Below are positions 52,667 to 62,092 of a stretch of 64,000 bases of DNA, in pieces. A model generated the notes under the pieces. The model was not told the DNA's origin and searched no databases. It worked only from the letters and a program-made list of their open reading frames with translations. Both the position numbers and the translations under genes were made by a program. This stretch comes from Saprospiraceae bacterium (lineage in GTDB: Bacteria > Bacteroidota > Bacteroidia > Chitinophagales > Saprospiraceae), in contig JABFRV010000029.1 in the NCBI GenBank assembly GCA_013140975.1, positions 25,085 to 89,084 on the forward strand. Reading direction: 5' to 3'. The first letter of the stretch is position 1, and each line of letters begins with the position of its first letter.

Positions 52667-53581
52667 CTATTTCTGGATAATAACCTTCGCTTTGGTCTTT
52701 TTATCGCCCTGTTTTACATGTATAATTGCCGCTCCTTCTGCATTCTCAATTTGAATTGTTTTGTTAAAAGTACCATCATTAGATTTTACTTCCTCTTTAA
52801 ACAATTCCCTACCCGTGATATCACTCACAACAATAGTAAACGGCTCTTTTTTCCCTTTAAATTCAATCGTTAAGTTCCCCGAATTTGGATTCGGAGTTCC
52901 TGAAAGGTACTCAACTGTCAAATTGTTATCTTCATCCATAAGTTCAGATCCATTTTCCAAATCCGATCTTTTATGAATTGATTTTTTAAATTTCTTCTTT
53001 AAATCTTTATTTAAATTATTCAATTTGTTAAATTGCTCTTCGGAAAGTGGATTACATTGCTTAAACATGTACATTGAAGTATTCAGTTCAATAGGCTTAC
53101 CCATTTCAACCGAAAAATTCATTACCTCACCATTGCGAAGAATCCTTACTTCAATTTTATCTCCAACTTTAGCATCTGAAAGGCTATTAATGAGCTCCTC
53201 TGTGTCCATTACTTTTTTGTTATTAATGGCTAATATTAAATCACCTTCTTTTAATCCTGCCTTATCCGCTCCACTACCACTATATATATATGTAATGTTT
53301 GCTCCATTATTGGCACTTGCATTTCTTATCTGAACACCGAGAATCGCTTTATTAGGATTACCGCTTATTATATCTTTTGAAAAATGTGGAAAGTCTTCAA
53401 GAGAATTCAATGGTTCTACTTCATTGATTAGACTTTTTTCAATATCTATTTCTATTTCCTTGAGCTTTTTCTCGATTTTTTCAATTCTCTTTTCTGTACC
53501 TTCATTAACGGAATTATCAGATTGAGCCATAGCAACAGTTGCGCTCATGAATACACTAAAAATAATAAATACATTTTTCAT
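52667..53581 (-). CDS. Secreted PDZ-domain protein with T9SS sorting domain
   Basis: 304 residues. A signal peptide (IFSVFMSATVAMAQ) is followed by a charged coiled-coil-like stretch (EKRIEKIEKKLKEIEID), one PDZ domain (ILGVQIRNAS, YSGSGADKAGLKEGDLIL, VGDKIEVRILRNGE), and a T9SS sorting domain at the end (GTPNPNSGNLTIEF to KAKVIIQK). No protease domain is present, so the PDZ domain probably binds a peptide or C-terminus at the cell surface. It lies 17 bp after the BlaR1-like gene, in one operon with that sensor. Confidence 0.85.
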   Translation of the reverse strand: MKNVFIIFSVFMSATVAMAQSDNSVNEGTEKRIEKIEKKLKEIEIDIEKSLINEVEPLNSLEDFPHFSKDIISGNPNKAILGVQIRNASANNGANITYIYSGSGADKAGLKEGDLILAINNKKVMDTEELINSLSDAKVGDKIEVRILRNGEVMNFSVEMGKPIELNTSMYMFKQCNPLSEEQFNKLNNLNKDLKKKFKKSIHKRSDLENGSELMDEDNNLTVEYLSGTPNPNSGNLTIEFKGKKEPFTIVVSDITGRELFKEEVKSNDGTFNKTIQIENAEGAAIIHVKQGDKKTKAKVIIQK

Positions 53582-53598
53582 AAGTAAAAATTTATATG

Positions 53599-55053
53599 TT
53601 AGTTAATTGAAGAATTTTGTTGTAATGTCTGAGTATTCCCACTGTAACTTAAGATTGTTTTGGTTCCTTCATTCAGGATTATATATCGATAGATTTTTTT
53701 GTCTTGCTGAATTTTGTATTTCCAATCTTTTTCAAACAGATAGCGTGAAGTTGGAATGAATAATCCCTGTCCGGTGGAGTAATAGGATTGTTTATTATGA
53801 TTCAACACTATGATGATAGAACTGGAGTCATCATTTTGAATTTTGCTTTCGGCTAAGTCTGTTAATTCTACATATTCAGGGTATGCAGGTTCAATCGATG
53901 TTACAATTACTTCGTCCTCCTTTAATTCAGCGCCGACTACCTTTTCTGGGTTTTCCGGAGTTATTATAAAATTCTTTTTCGATTTAAAAACGATAGCCTT
54001 TTGATCAAATTTTTGAATGCTCGTCTTTTTAGAAATAGCAGGGGAAATATTGCAATCTTCGTTGACACTCAAGTTCTGTAATGTTCCTTTCAATTCTCTT
54101 TGTGTCTGATGTGTTAGTTGAAATATTAATGTTAAAGCCAATGTTATCAGCACGCTATATTTTATGCTCTTATTTTTTTCTTGATTATTACATTCAAGAC
54201 CCAAAATGTTTTTCACACGAAGACTTAACTGATTCTTTATCGAGCTAAAGCTTACAGCTCTTTGTAATAATTCGCATTCACCTATTTGAACCAAAAACAG
54301 AGCATACTTTTTAGGTTGATTGGATTGTTGTAAAACTAATTCATCGATACATAATTCTCTTTGAAATCGAATTCTCCTGACTAATAAATGTACGCATGGA
54401 TTAAAGAAGTATATTACTTCAGCTATTGTACATAGTATATTGATATAATGGTCTTTTACTTTTAAATGAGATAATTCATGAATGAGTATAAATTCTGCAT
54501 CTTCAATACTTATTTTATTCATCCATGCTGTTGGGATAACAAGAACAGGTCTGATGATACCACTGACAAATGCAGAGCTAACAGCATTGCTATGAACGAT
54601 CAAGGTTTTTTTGAAGTAGTTAAGTTTATTTTGTGTTGATACAATAAGTTCTTTCCATTCATGGGAAAACTCAAGATTCGCATTTCGAATGATCTTTTGT
54701 AAATAAACTTCCGAGACGAATAAGATTATAAGATAAATACTGACTCCGATTGTCCAGAAAAGAAATATCCATTGATTCCAACTTTCATTTATGGCAACGT
54801 ACTGAGTCCATTCATTACCTTTAAAACGAAAAAGGCCACCGATGAATATCATTACAATTGGACCTGCTAGTAATAAGAACAAAAATATCTTATATATATT
54901 ATGTAGTAATCTTTTACTTATTTGCCTTGCCCAATTTTCGATAACGAATAAAATTAGCCCGGAAGACAGACCTAATGCAAGACTATAGAAAATTCCCTGA
55001 ACTACATATTCTTGAATTTGGCCTATATAGAATAAGTATGTAGCTGAATCCAT
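53599..55053 (-). CDS. BlaR1-like M56-family membrane metallopeptidase
   Basis: 484 residues, with four or five membrane helices in the first 300 residues. The cytoplasmic zinc site is HELSH (192-196) after VSGIIRPVLVIP, the M56/BlaR1 signature, with a later conserved Arg/Glu-rich RFQRELCIDE block. The C-terminal 170 residues face outside and are not a penicillin-binding sensor domain; their ligand is unknown. By family, sensing triggers cleavage that removes the BlaI-type repressor encoded just upstream. The PDZ-T9SS gene follows. Confidence 0.88.
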   Translation of the reverse strand: MDSATYLFYIGQIQEYVVQGIFYSLALGLSSGLILFVIENWARQISKRLLHNIYKIFLFLLLAGPIVMIFIGGLFRFKGNEWTQYVAINESWNQWIFLFWTIGVSIYLIILFVSEVYLQKIIRNANLEFSHEWKELIVSTQNKLNYFKKTLIVHSNAVSSAFVSGIIRPVLVIPTAWMNKISIEDAEFILIHELSHLKVKDHYINILCTIAEVIYFFNPCVHLLVRRIRFQRELCIDELVLQQSNQPKKYALFLVQIGECELLQRAVSFSSIKNQLSLRVKNILGLECNNQEKNKSIKYSVLITLALTLIFQLTHQTQRELKGTLQNLSVNEDCNISPAISKKTSIQKFDQKAIVFKSKKNFIITPENPEKVVGAELKEDEVIVTSIEPAYPEYVELTDLAESKIQNDDSSSIIIVLNHNKQSYYSTGQGLFIPTSRYLFEKDWKYKIQQDKKIYRYIILNEGTKTILSYSGNTQTLQQNSSIN

Positions 55054-55062
55054 TGTTGCTTT

Positions 55063-55449
55063 CTATTTTTGATTTTCTTCAAATTGAGCCAATAAAGCTT
55101 TAAGCTCATTGATTTCTTCTCCACTTGGACGATAGTTACCTAATGTCTGAATCACAAGTTGCATAGCAGCACCTTCAAAGACATTATCAACCATAGTATG
55201 TAAGACGGAAGACTTAATTATGTCTTCTGAATAAACGGATTTATAAATATGAACTTTTCCCTGTGCTTCTCTTTCTAGCAGTCCTTTTTCTGCCATGATC
55301 TGCATAATTTTCAAGGTTGTTGTATAGCCTCTTAGCTTTTTCTCATTTAATATTGCGTTGATCTCCTTAACAGTAGACGGACCCGTTTTCCATAAGACCT
55401 GGAGTATTTCCATTTCAGATATGGTAGGTTTAATCTGTATTTCTGACAT
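55063..55449 (-). CDS. BlaI/MecI/CopY-family transcriptional repressor
   Basis: 128 residues with the winged-helix fold of the family: ISEMEILQVLWKTGPSTVKE, then YTTTLKIMQIMAEKGLLEREA and VHIYK. The frame is open 33 bp further upstream, but the internal ATG at 55449 gives the usual N-terminus (MSEIQIKPTISEME) and a TATATTTG box lies 20 nt before it. It probably represses its own operon and is inactivated by the adjacent BlaR1-like peptidase. Confidence 0.9.
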   Translation of the reverse strand: MSEIQIKPTISEMEILQVLWKTGPSTVKEINAILNEKKLRGYTTTLKIMQIMAEKGLLEREAQGKVHIYKSVYSEDIIKSSVLHTMVDNVFEGAAMQLVIQTLGNYRPSGEEINELKALLAQFEENQK

Positions 55450-55469
55450 TTTATATAAAATTGACATTG

Positions 55470-55477
55470 CAAATATA
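55470..55477 (-). promoter_or_regulatory. Candidate -7 box (TATATTTG) of the blaI-blaR1-PDZ operon
   Basis: Exact TAnnTTTG on the minus strand. It lies inside the longer reading frame and so favours the shorter repressor start. Confidence 0.5.
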
Positions 55478-55657
55478 ATCAATCAATTCAGGATTACGAA
55501 GGTTTTCGTAAGTTTTTTAGTTAAAATAGCATTAAAAATTTATGAAATTCCGGATCTATAATATCTTTACACTCGATTTCAATTAGGACAATTTTGGGTT
55601 AGTTCCCAAAATGGGATTTGTTTTTTCAATCGTAATTTATAATTTAAATAAATAGTG

Positions 55658-58600
55658 ATGAAAAAACTGCTTACCCAAAACCTCAAAAATACCACAGCTT
55701 TACTTTTTCTCTTCGTCCTGATCTGCTATTCAGTTGAAGCACAAACAATTTTTAAGAAAATCCTTAAGTTTCCTATTCCTAAGGCCTGTGTTTCTAATCC
55801 AATTATTACATGTCCGCCGAACTTCTATGCTTGCCCAAAGGCCTCGACTCTTCCTTTCAATACTGGTTTTGCATCTGCAATTCCAGGTGGACCGAATTGT
55901 TCTGCTCCGGTAATTACCTACAAAGATCAGGTCATTACTACCGGACCTTGTAATGGTGCTACAGAGATACAGAGAACATGGATTGCAACAGATCCACAGA
56001 ATTCTAATCTAAAGTCTTCATGCACACAGACGATTAAATTATCGGATGAAAGTTCTCCTGTAATTACCAATTGTCCTTTAAATATTAATGCCAGAGCTGG
56101 TCAGGACTGCAAAGCCAATGTCAGTTGGACACCGCCTACTGTAACTGACAATTGCGGCAAACTGTTTCTGACGGTTTCACATATTAGTGGTGATGCTTTT
56201 TCAATTGGAGCAACGACCGTTGTTTATACTGCAGAAGATTTATGTGGCAATATGACTCAATGTTCTTTTACAATTACAGTTGAAGGAACCTGTTGTAAAT
56301 CCAATCCAATTCTAATCTGTCCCAAAGATTTTGTTGGATGCCCAAGTGATAGTACTCTGCCGCATCATACAGGAAAACCAAGTATAGCCCCCGGAGCTCC
56401 TGCTTGCTCAACTCCCAGTGTAAATTATAAAGATTCAGTTCTTAGTACCGGTCCCTGTAATGGTTCCATAAAAATTCTAAGAACCTGGAAAGCTTTTGAT
56501 CCTTATGATGGAACTCTATATACGACTTGCATTCAAAATATTGAATTAAAAGATTCGGAAGCTCCTAGTATTATGAATCTTCCTGCTAACATTACTGTAG
56601 CACCTGGAAAAGATTGTAAAGCAACGGTGCATTGGATAGAGCCTCAGACTGCTGATTTTTGTGGAGTAAAAACATTAAAAGCAACACATGCTCCGGGATC
56701 CACATTTTCGGAAGGGACAACAATAGTTACTTACACTGCAACAGACAAATGTGGTAATACCAATTCTAAAACATTTACTGTTACTGTATCTGCTTGCTGC
56801 TCAACACCACCGATTATTCAATGTCCTCTCAATTATACCAATTGCCCAAAAACGAACATTGATCCTTCAATTACAGGACAAGCGACAGCAACAAAATCTT
56901 CAATAGGTTGCGGTGATCCAATTTTAACTTTTTCTGATAGTGTAATTAGTTTCAATTGTCCTGGTGCCAAGTTGATTTATAGAAAGTGGAAAGCTACTGA
57001 TTCTAATAATCCACAATTGTATTCGACTTGCACACAACTTATAGAATTAAAGGATTTAACTCCTCCAACTTTTAATTCCTGTCCGGCAAATGTTACAGTA
57101 AATACGAATACTCCAGATTGCAAAGCGACAGTTCACTGGGTTCAACCAACAGCTTCAGATAATTGTAACGGGAATGTAATTATTAGCTCTAATTATACAT
57201 CAGGATCCAGTTTTTCTGAAGGAGTTACGACTGTTATTATAATCGGAACAGACGAATGCGGAAATATTGCGCAACACATATTTACCATTACTGTTATTAA
57301 TACTTGTTGTAAAGACAGACCAAAGATTACTTGTCCTGCTGATTTCAACGGTTGTCCTACTGAACATTGTGGAACAAACATTTCCGGAACAGCAAACGCT
57401 AGTCCGGGAAACCAAGGTTGTCCTCAGCCTATTCTTAGTTTTAAAGATTCATTGATTCATATTTATTCGTATTGTCTTCATGCAAAAAAGTTCGTTAGAA
57501 TCTGGAAAGCAACAGATCCAAATGATCCCAACAATTATTCTACATGCAGGCAGATTATAGATTTACTAGATCGCATGCCTCCAACCTGGAATTCTTGTCC
57601 TCCTAATATTACAGTTGATGCACATGGTGCTTGTGAAAAATCTGTATATTGGACTCCTCCGGTTGCAACTGATAATTGTTCAGGAGTAACAATTAGTAGC
57701 AATTATTCTCCTGGCAATATTTTTCCAAATGGAACGACTACTGTAATTTATACTGCTAAAGATGCATGTGGAAATGTTACTTCACATCAATTTAATATCA
57801 CAGTCATTGGCTCTGGCTTGAGTATAGAATGTCCGAATGATATAGTTGTTGAAAAGAAAGATCATTATGGAACGATTGTTACATGGCAAGCACCTAAAGT
57901 AAAAACCTGTGGCAATTGCAAAGACACCATTAAAGGTTTTGTAAATATGGGATCTTATAATGGGTCAAAATATTTTTGTTCGCTTACAACTGCAACCTGG
58001 ATAGAAGCCAAAGCGATTTGCGAAAGTCTTGGTGGTAAATTGGTTGTGATTAATTCTAAAGATGAAAACGATTACTTGACTTCCAAATTAATGGGTACAA
58101 CTGCATTTATCGGACTTCATGATTCCAATACTGAAGGTAATTTTGAATGGATAGATAATTCACCTCTTACTTTTACCAATTGGTATCCGGGACAACCGAA
58201 CAATGCAAATGGAGATCAGGATTACTGTGAAATCTTACCGGATGGAACTTGGAATGATCAATATGGAAAGAATTGCTATCGTGAATTTATTTGCGAAATC
58301 CCTTGTTACACAATTAAACAAATAGAAGGACTTCCATCAGGATCAGTATTTAAATGTGGAACAACAAGAGTTACATATGTTGCACAACAAGGTAATGCAA
58401 AAGACACATGTAGCTTTACGGTTACAGTTAAATGTAATGGTTCGAATTACTGTGAATCAAGAGCACAGAGTTGTGGTCTATTGTGGATTAAAAATATTAG
58501 TCTTTCAAATCTTAACAATACATCCGGTCCAAGCCAGAACGGATATTCATACTATCCATATCCTTGTGCAGAATTGAAATGGGGTAAGCAATATGATCTA

Positions 58601-59236
58601 TGCCTTACTCCGGGATTTGCAAATCAGATTTATAATGTGTATTGGAAAGTATGGATCGATTACAACGGAGATGGTGATTTTATGGATCAGGACGAATTCG
58701 TTGCTTATGGTGTAAGTAATACAACTATATGCGGGAAGATAACTCTTCCTTGGAATTGCATGTGCCCGGTTGTTAATACAAGAATGCGTGTAAGTATGTC
58801 CTATGGATCATATCCAGGAAATAGTTGTTGTATTTTTGCGTATGGTGAAGTTGAAGATTATTGTATTAATATTAGTCATGGTAACTTTGGACCTAATAAT
58901 CAAAATGAACTTACGCAACAAATTGATCCGGTAGAAATATTCACAAAAGAGAATACTAAACCTTTAATAGAAGTTAGAACTACAGGTACAATTGTAGAAG
59001 AAGATCTTCAATTGGTTCCTAATCCTGCACAATCTATTATAACCCTGCTTACAACGAGTAACGAAGCAAGTAAATTAAGAGTGTACGATGCTAAAGGTCG
59101 ACAGATTTATTTTAATTCATTACAAGAAATTAATTATCGATTAGACGTTTCGAACTGGAATGATGGCATTTATCTTATAGTCCTTGAATCAAGATCAGGC
59201 AAAAAAATACTTAAAAAGTTGAATGTAATTCATTAA
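55658..59236 (+). CDS. Secreted HYR/C-type lectin/GEVED protein with T9SS sorting domain
   Basis: 1192 residues from ATG at 55658 (a GTG lies 3 bp earlier). After a signal peptide comes a unit of about 165 residues repeated four times: a Cys-rich module (NPIITCPPNFYACP...) followed by an HYR Ig-like domain (DCKANVSWTPPTVTDNC to CSFTITVEGTCC). A fifth HYR starts at IECPNDIVVEKK, is broken by a C-type lectin domain (KAICESLGGKLVVINSKDEN, QPNN, GTWNDQYGKNC with the WND calcium motif), and resumes at FKCGTTRVTYVA. A GEVED domain (WIDYNGDGDFMDQDEFV to YGEVEDYCI) and a T9SS sorting domain (LVPNPAQSIITL) end the protein. Probable surface adhesin or glycan binder. Confidence 0.9.
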   Translation: MKKLLTQNLKNTTALLFLFVLICYSVEAQTIFKKILKFPIPKACVSNPIITCPPNFYACPKASTLPFNTGFASAIPGGPNCSAPVITYKDQVITTGPCNGATEIQRTWIATDPQNSNLKSSCTQTIKLSDESSPVITNCPLNINARAGQDCKANVSWTPPTVTDNCGKLFLTVSHISGDAFSIGATTVVYTAEDLCGNMTQCSFTITVEGTCCKSNPILICPKDFVGCPSDSTLPHHTGKPSIAPGAPACSTPSVNYKDSVLSTGPCNGSIKILRTWKAFDPYDGTLYTTCIQNIELKDSEAPSIMNLPANITVAPGKDCKATVHWIEPQTADFCGVKTLKATHAPGSTFSEGTTIVTYTATDKCGNTNSKTFTVTVSACCSTPPIIQCPLNYTNCPKTNIDPSITGQATATKSSIGCGDPILTFSDSVISFNCPGAKLIYRKWKATDSNNPQLYSTCTQLIELKDLTPPTFNSCPANVTVNTNTPDCKATVHWVQPTASDNCNGNVIISSNYTSGSSFSEGVTTVIIIGTDECGNIAQHIFTITVINTCCKDRPKITCPADFNGCPTEHCGTNISGTANASPGNQGCPQPILSFKDSLIHIYSYCLHAKKFVRIWKATDPNDPNNYSTCRQIIDLLDRMPPTWNSCPPNITVDAHGACEKSVYWTPPVATDNCSGVTISSNYSPGNIFPNGTTTVIYTAKDACGNVTSHQFNITVIGSGLSIECPNDIVVEKKDHYGTIVTWQAPKVKTCGNCKDTIKGFVNMGSYNGSKYFCSLTTATWIEAKAICESLGGKLVVINSKDENDYLTSKLMGTTAFIGLHDSNTEGNFEWIDNSPLTFTNWYPGQPNNANGDQDYCEILPDGTWNDQYGKNCYREFICEIPCYTIKQIEGLPSGSVFKCGTTRVTYVAQQGNAKDTCSFTVTVKCNGSNYCESRAQSCGLLWIKNISLSNLNNTSGPSQNGYSYYPYPCAELKWGKQYDLCLTPGFANQIYNVYWKVWIDYNGDGDFMDQDEFVAYGVSNTTICGKITLPWNCMCPVVNTRMRVSMSYGSYPGNSCCIFAYGEVEDYCINISHGNFGPNNQNELTQQIDPVEIFTKENTKPLIEVRTTGTIVEEDLQLVPNPAQSIITLLTTSNEASKLRVYDAKGRQIYFNSLQEINYRLDVSNWNDGIYLIVLESRSGKKILKKLNVIH

Positions 59237-59262
59237 CGATAGCTATATAAGCTGACATTAAG

Positions 59263-59297
59263 AAAAGCCGGTAGAGTTCTACTGGCTTTTCTTCTTT
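59263..59297 (+). terminator. Intrinsic terminator of the HYR/lectin gene
   Basis: AAAAGCCGGTAGA (59263-59275) and TCTACTGGCTTTT (59278-59290) form a 13-bp stem with one G-U pair, followed by CTTCTTT. It lies 26 bp after the stop. Confidence 0.8.
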
Positions 59298-59461
59298 ACA
59301 TGAATATCTTTGCGGCTATTACATGATTTTCTTATAGTGTCTATTGTAGTTTCATTACATGCGCCATTCTTTTTTATTTAAACTTCTTGTAACATCGTCA
59401 AGCATTTGTATATTTAATAAAATAATTACAGATTGAACAATGCTTTATTATTTTTGAATAG

Positions 59462-59493
59462 AAAAAAAGCTGGCTAAAATTACTTAACCAGCT
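59462..59493 (-). terminator. Intrinsic terminator of the DUF937 gene
   Basis: AGCTGGCTAA (59468-59477) pairs with TTAACCAGCT (59484-59493), with one mismatch and a 6-nt loop. On the minus strand seven T residues follow. It lies about 100 bp past the stop of the DUF937 gene. The rest of 59298-59594 shows no gene. Confidence 0.75.
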
Positions 59494-59594
59494 ATAATAA
59501 TAATTATCTTTTAATTTATTTTAAAAAAAGTGTGTAACTTAGTAATTAAAAGATCTGCAAAATAAATACGACTACCTTCACGGTAGAAACTTAG

Positions 59595-60233
59595 CTATCT
59601 TCCAAAAATCTTACCAAAAAGGTCTCCTAATAATCCACCAGATCCTTGTTGCTGTTGCTGTTGCTGTTGCTGAGCTTGTTGATTATTTAATACACCTCCT
59701 AATACAGTTCCCAATATGTTACCAAGTCCTCCACTTTGTGCAGACTGAGCAGACCCCATAAGTATTTGGGCAATATCCATCATTCCTCCGCCGGAGTTCT
59801 GTTGATTGTTAGAGCGCAACTTACCTAGTAAGCCTAATACTATTGGCGCAATAATTGGCATTAATTTCATTATTTGATTCATATTTAAGCCGGAAGACTG
59901 GCTAATTTGCTGTGCTACCTGATCTTGATTTCCACCAAGTACATGCTTTATAATTCCATTTCCATTAGCAGCTCTTGGATTAACTGGAGCAGTTCCATTA
60001 ATCAAACCAAGAAGGTCATCCATAATGCTACCATCATGATCCTTGTCCAATGCAGAACTTAACGCCCCTAAACCTGCCGGTGTTGATGCATTATTGGCCA
60101 ATCCTCCAATTAATGCTCCAAAAATTCCTTGCGCCGCTTGAGCAGTCTGCTGTTCATTTGCTCCTACCTGCTGACTTAAATTTTGAATTAAATCGCCAGA
60201 CATTTGTTCTTGTAACATTTTAAATAAATCCAT
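59595..60233 (-). CDS. DUF937-family protein with poly-Gln tract
   Basis: 212 residues, rich in Gly, Gln and Asn, no signal peptide. The DUF937 core includes MLQEQMSGDLIQNLSQQVG, QAAQGIFGALIGGLANNAST and MKLMPIIAPIVLGLLGKL. KDHDGSIMDDLLGLI is an EF-hand-like stretch. A Gln run near residue 190, encoded by alternating CAA/CAG, is followed by GGLLGDLFGKIFGR. Family function is unknown. A monocistronic unit by its terminator. Confidence 0.85.
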   Translation of the reverse strand: MDLFKMLQEQMSGDLIQNLSQQVGANEQQTAQAAQGIFGALIGGLANNASTPAGLGALSSALDKDHDGSIMDDLLGLINGTAPVNPRAANGNGIIKHVLGGNQDQVAQQISQSSGLNMNQIMKLMPIIAPIVLGLLGKLRSNNQQNSGGGMMDIAQILMGSAQSAQSGGLGNILGTVLGGVLNNQQAQQQQQQQQQGSGGLLGDLFGKIFGR

Positions 60234-60571
60234 TTTTTATATTTGTTTTAATAAGTAAGTATAAATCAATTTTATTGAAATTAGTTCAATAAATGCATTT
60301 AATTATTTCTAGATTCCTCTTGTTCCAATTGTAATAAAATACTTGTGAAGATTTTTAACGATTTTTTTGAAGTTAACCAACCGCTCATTCTAAATAATTT
60401 GAAAGTCACTTATTGTTAATAGATCATTTCCACGTACTGGAATAACAGCTTTTTAGTCTTGTAAGTAAAAATAATCAAAGTTTTGATATTTGCAATTTAT
60501 ATTTTCAATTCTTCAGGAAATTCAACCTCCATCAAGCTCTTGTGTAAATTGTTTTTTCTGTAATAAAATAA
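60234..60571. other. Intergenic region without a recognised gene
   Basis: 338 bp of AT-rich sequence between the DUF937 start and the end of the thioredoxin-like gene. No exact promoter box in the right orientation, no RNA gene and no strong hairpin was seen. Confidence 0.5.
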
Positions 60572-61993
60572 TTATTTACGATTGATTTTCATATCTCTCT
60601 CAATAACTGTTGTGATTTGCTCAACTTTGAGATTCTTGCCAATTATTTTTCTTTCAGGATTCAGTACATATAATTCCGGGGTAATATCAACGTAGTACTT
60701 ACCATAGATAGATCTATTACTTGGGTCTCGCACATTGCTAAAAACTTCCATTCTATTTTGGACCATAAAATCTTTCCATTCCTGCTCTGAAGAATTTAAT
60801 AATATGGCAAATACTTCTACGCCTTTTGACTTCCATTCATCATGCCATTTTCTCAACAAGGGTGTTTCTGCTTGGCAATGTTCGCACTTGGTATCGTACA
60901 TATAAACAATGATGTACGGCGATTTAATTTCATAAATAGATCTTGTTTCACCATTGGGACCAATGGAAATAACATCAGGACCTATGCGATTCAACAAGCT
61001 GGCTTTCATTTCATCCGCCTTTTTTCTCACGTCAGCCAATTCTTTATCATTGTACCAAGTGGCATATTCTTTAGTAAAATACTTATCAATTACATGAACA
61101 AAGACTGCTTCACCATCCATAACTTTAGTCTTTGTTGGTTGATATTTTATAACTAACCAGTTGCTCACAAATTTAAACATCTCATAATTCACCAGAGATT
61201 TCTTTACAATAATATCAGCTTGTCGAATGATTGAGTCAGGATGTTGTACCGTGAGATCAACAATGTGCATTTTTAGTTTATTCACAATGACTGGAGTGTA
61301 TAATAATCTTTCATCTTTGAAGTCAAAATTATCCCAGAATTGCTCTCTAAATAAATTCATCTGACCTAAAGTATCAAGATCGCCATTGAGTTTTCTTACA
61401 TCAACTATTTCAGGATTTTGACCGGCGAGTTTAAATTTTGTATAGAATTCTTTTGGATGGTTCCTTTTAATGAAATTAATATGCTCATTTCTTTCATCTG
61501 CCAATTTTTGTATTTCAGCTTTTGATGAAATATAAATTGGATCGTTAGGAAGCCTTCCTGAAAGTGTTTTATTCAAAGAATCTAATAACGACTCTTGTTT
61601 TACCTGCATCCTTATGGATTGATACAATAATTCTGTATTAATGCTTCCTTCTACTTTTGCTGAATTATAGAGGTCCGATTTTTTAGTGCGAACAGTCATA
61701 AATTGATCGTTATGATCAATCATAAAATGTATGTTGCTGTAATCAGGAAGGATAACAAAAAAATAACCCGGCTTAAGAGGAGATTTTCTTTTGAATTCGA
61801 AATACCCTGATTTGTCAGCCACGGTTGAGTCGGCAAGGTAATTTTGGTCTGCAAAAGAGCCGATTAATTTTACTTTACCCGCGTTAATTCCTTCAATATA
61901 AAAACGAATATGACAGCTGTCTACCTGGGCAAATACTCCGCTTACTAAAAAAATGAATACAAAGGTGAATGATGTAAATCTAATAACTTTCAT
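60572..61993 (-). CDS. Thioredoxin-like thiol-disulfide protein with DUF4369-type N-terminal domain
   Basis: 473 residues from ATG at 61993, which starts the signal peptide (IRFTSFTFVFIFLVSGVFAQ); the frame extends 15 codons further but without sense. The N-terminal region (FYIEGINAGKVKLIGSFADQ...SGYFEFK) resembles DUF4369, and the middle is helical as in DUF5106 proteins. The C-terminal domain is TlpA/AhpC-like with the redox motif CEHC in YDTKCEHCQAETPLLRKWHD and the cis-Pro TPELYVLNPERK. Probably a periplasmic or envelope oxidoreductase that reduces or isomerises disulfides. Stands alone. Confidence 0.82.
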   Translation of the reverse strand: MKVIRFTSFTFVFIFLVSGVFAQVDSCHIRFYIEGINAGKVKLIGSFADQNYLADSTVADKSGYFEFKRKSPLKPGYFFVILPDYSNIHFMIDHNDQFMTVRTKKSDLYNSAKVEGSINTELLYQSIRMQVKQESLLDSLNKTLSGRLPNDPIYISSKAEIQKLADERNEHINFIKRNHPKEFYTKFKLAGQNPEIVDVRKLNGDLDTLGQMNLFREQFWDNFDFKDERLLYTPVIVNKLKMHIVDLTVQHPDSIIRQADIIVKKSLVNYEMFKFVSNWLVIKYQPTKTKVMDGEAVFVHVIDKYFTKEYATWYNDKELADVRKKADEMKASLLNRIGPDVISIGPNGETRSIYEIKSPYIIVYMYDTKCEHCQAETPLLRKWHDEWKSKGVEVFAILLNSSEQEWKDFMVQNRMEVFSNVRDPSNRSIYGKYYVDITPELYVLNPERKIIGKNLKVEQITTVIERDMKINRK

Positions 61994-62035
61994 AAAACAG
62001 GTTTTAAGGAAATAATATTTCCAGTCAAACAAACG

Positions 62036-62043
62036 CAAAATTA
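62036..62043 (-). promoter_or_regulatory. Candidate -7 box (TAATTTTG) of the thioredoxin-like gene
   Basis: Exact TAnnTTTG about 42 nt before the chosen ATG; it lies next to the longer frame's start and so favours the shorter one. Confidence 0.35.
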
Positions 62044-62092
62044 AAGTCCAAAAGTCCTAACTTAGATTAAACAAATGTTAAAAAATATTTAC

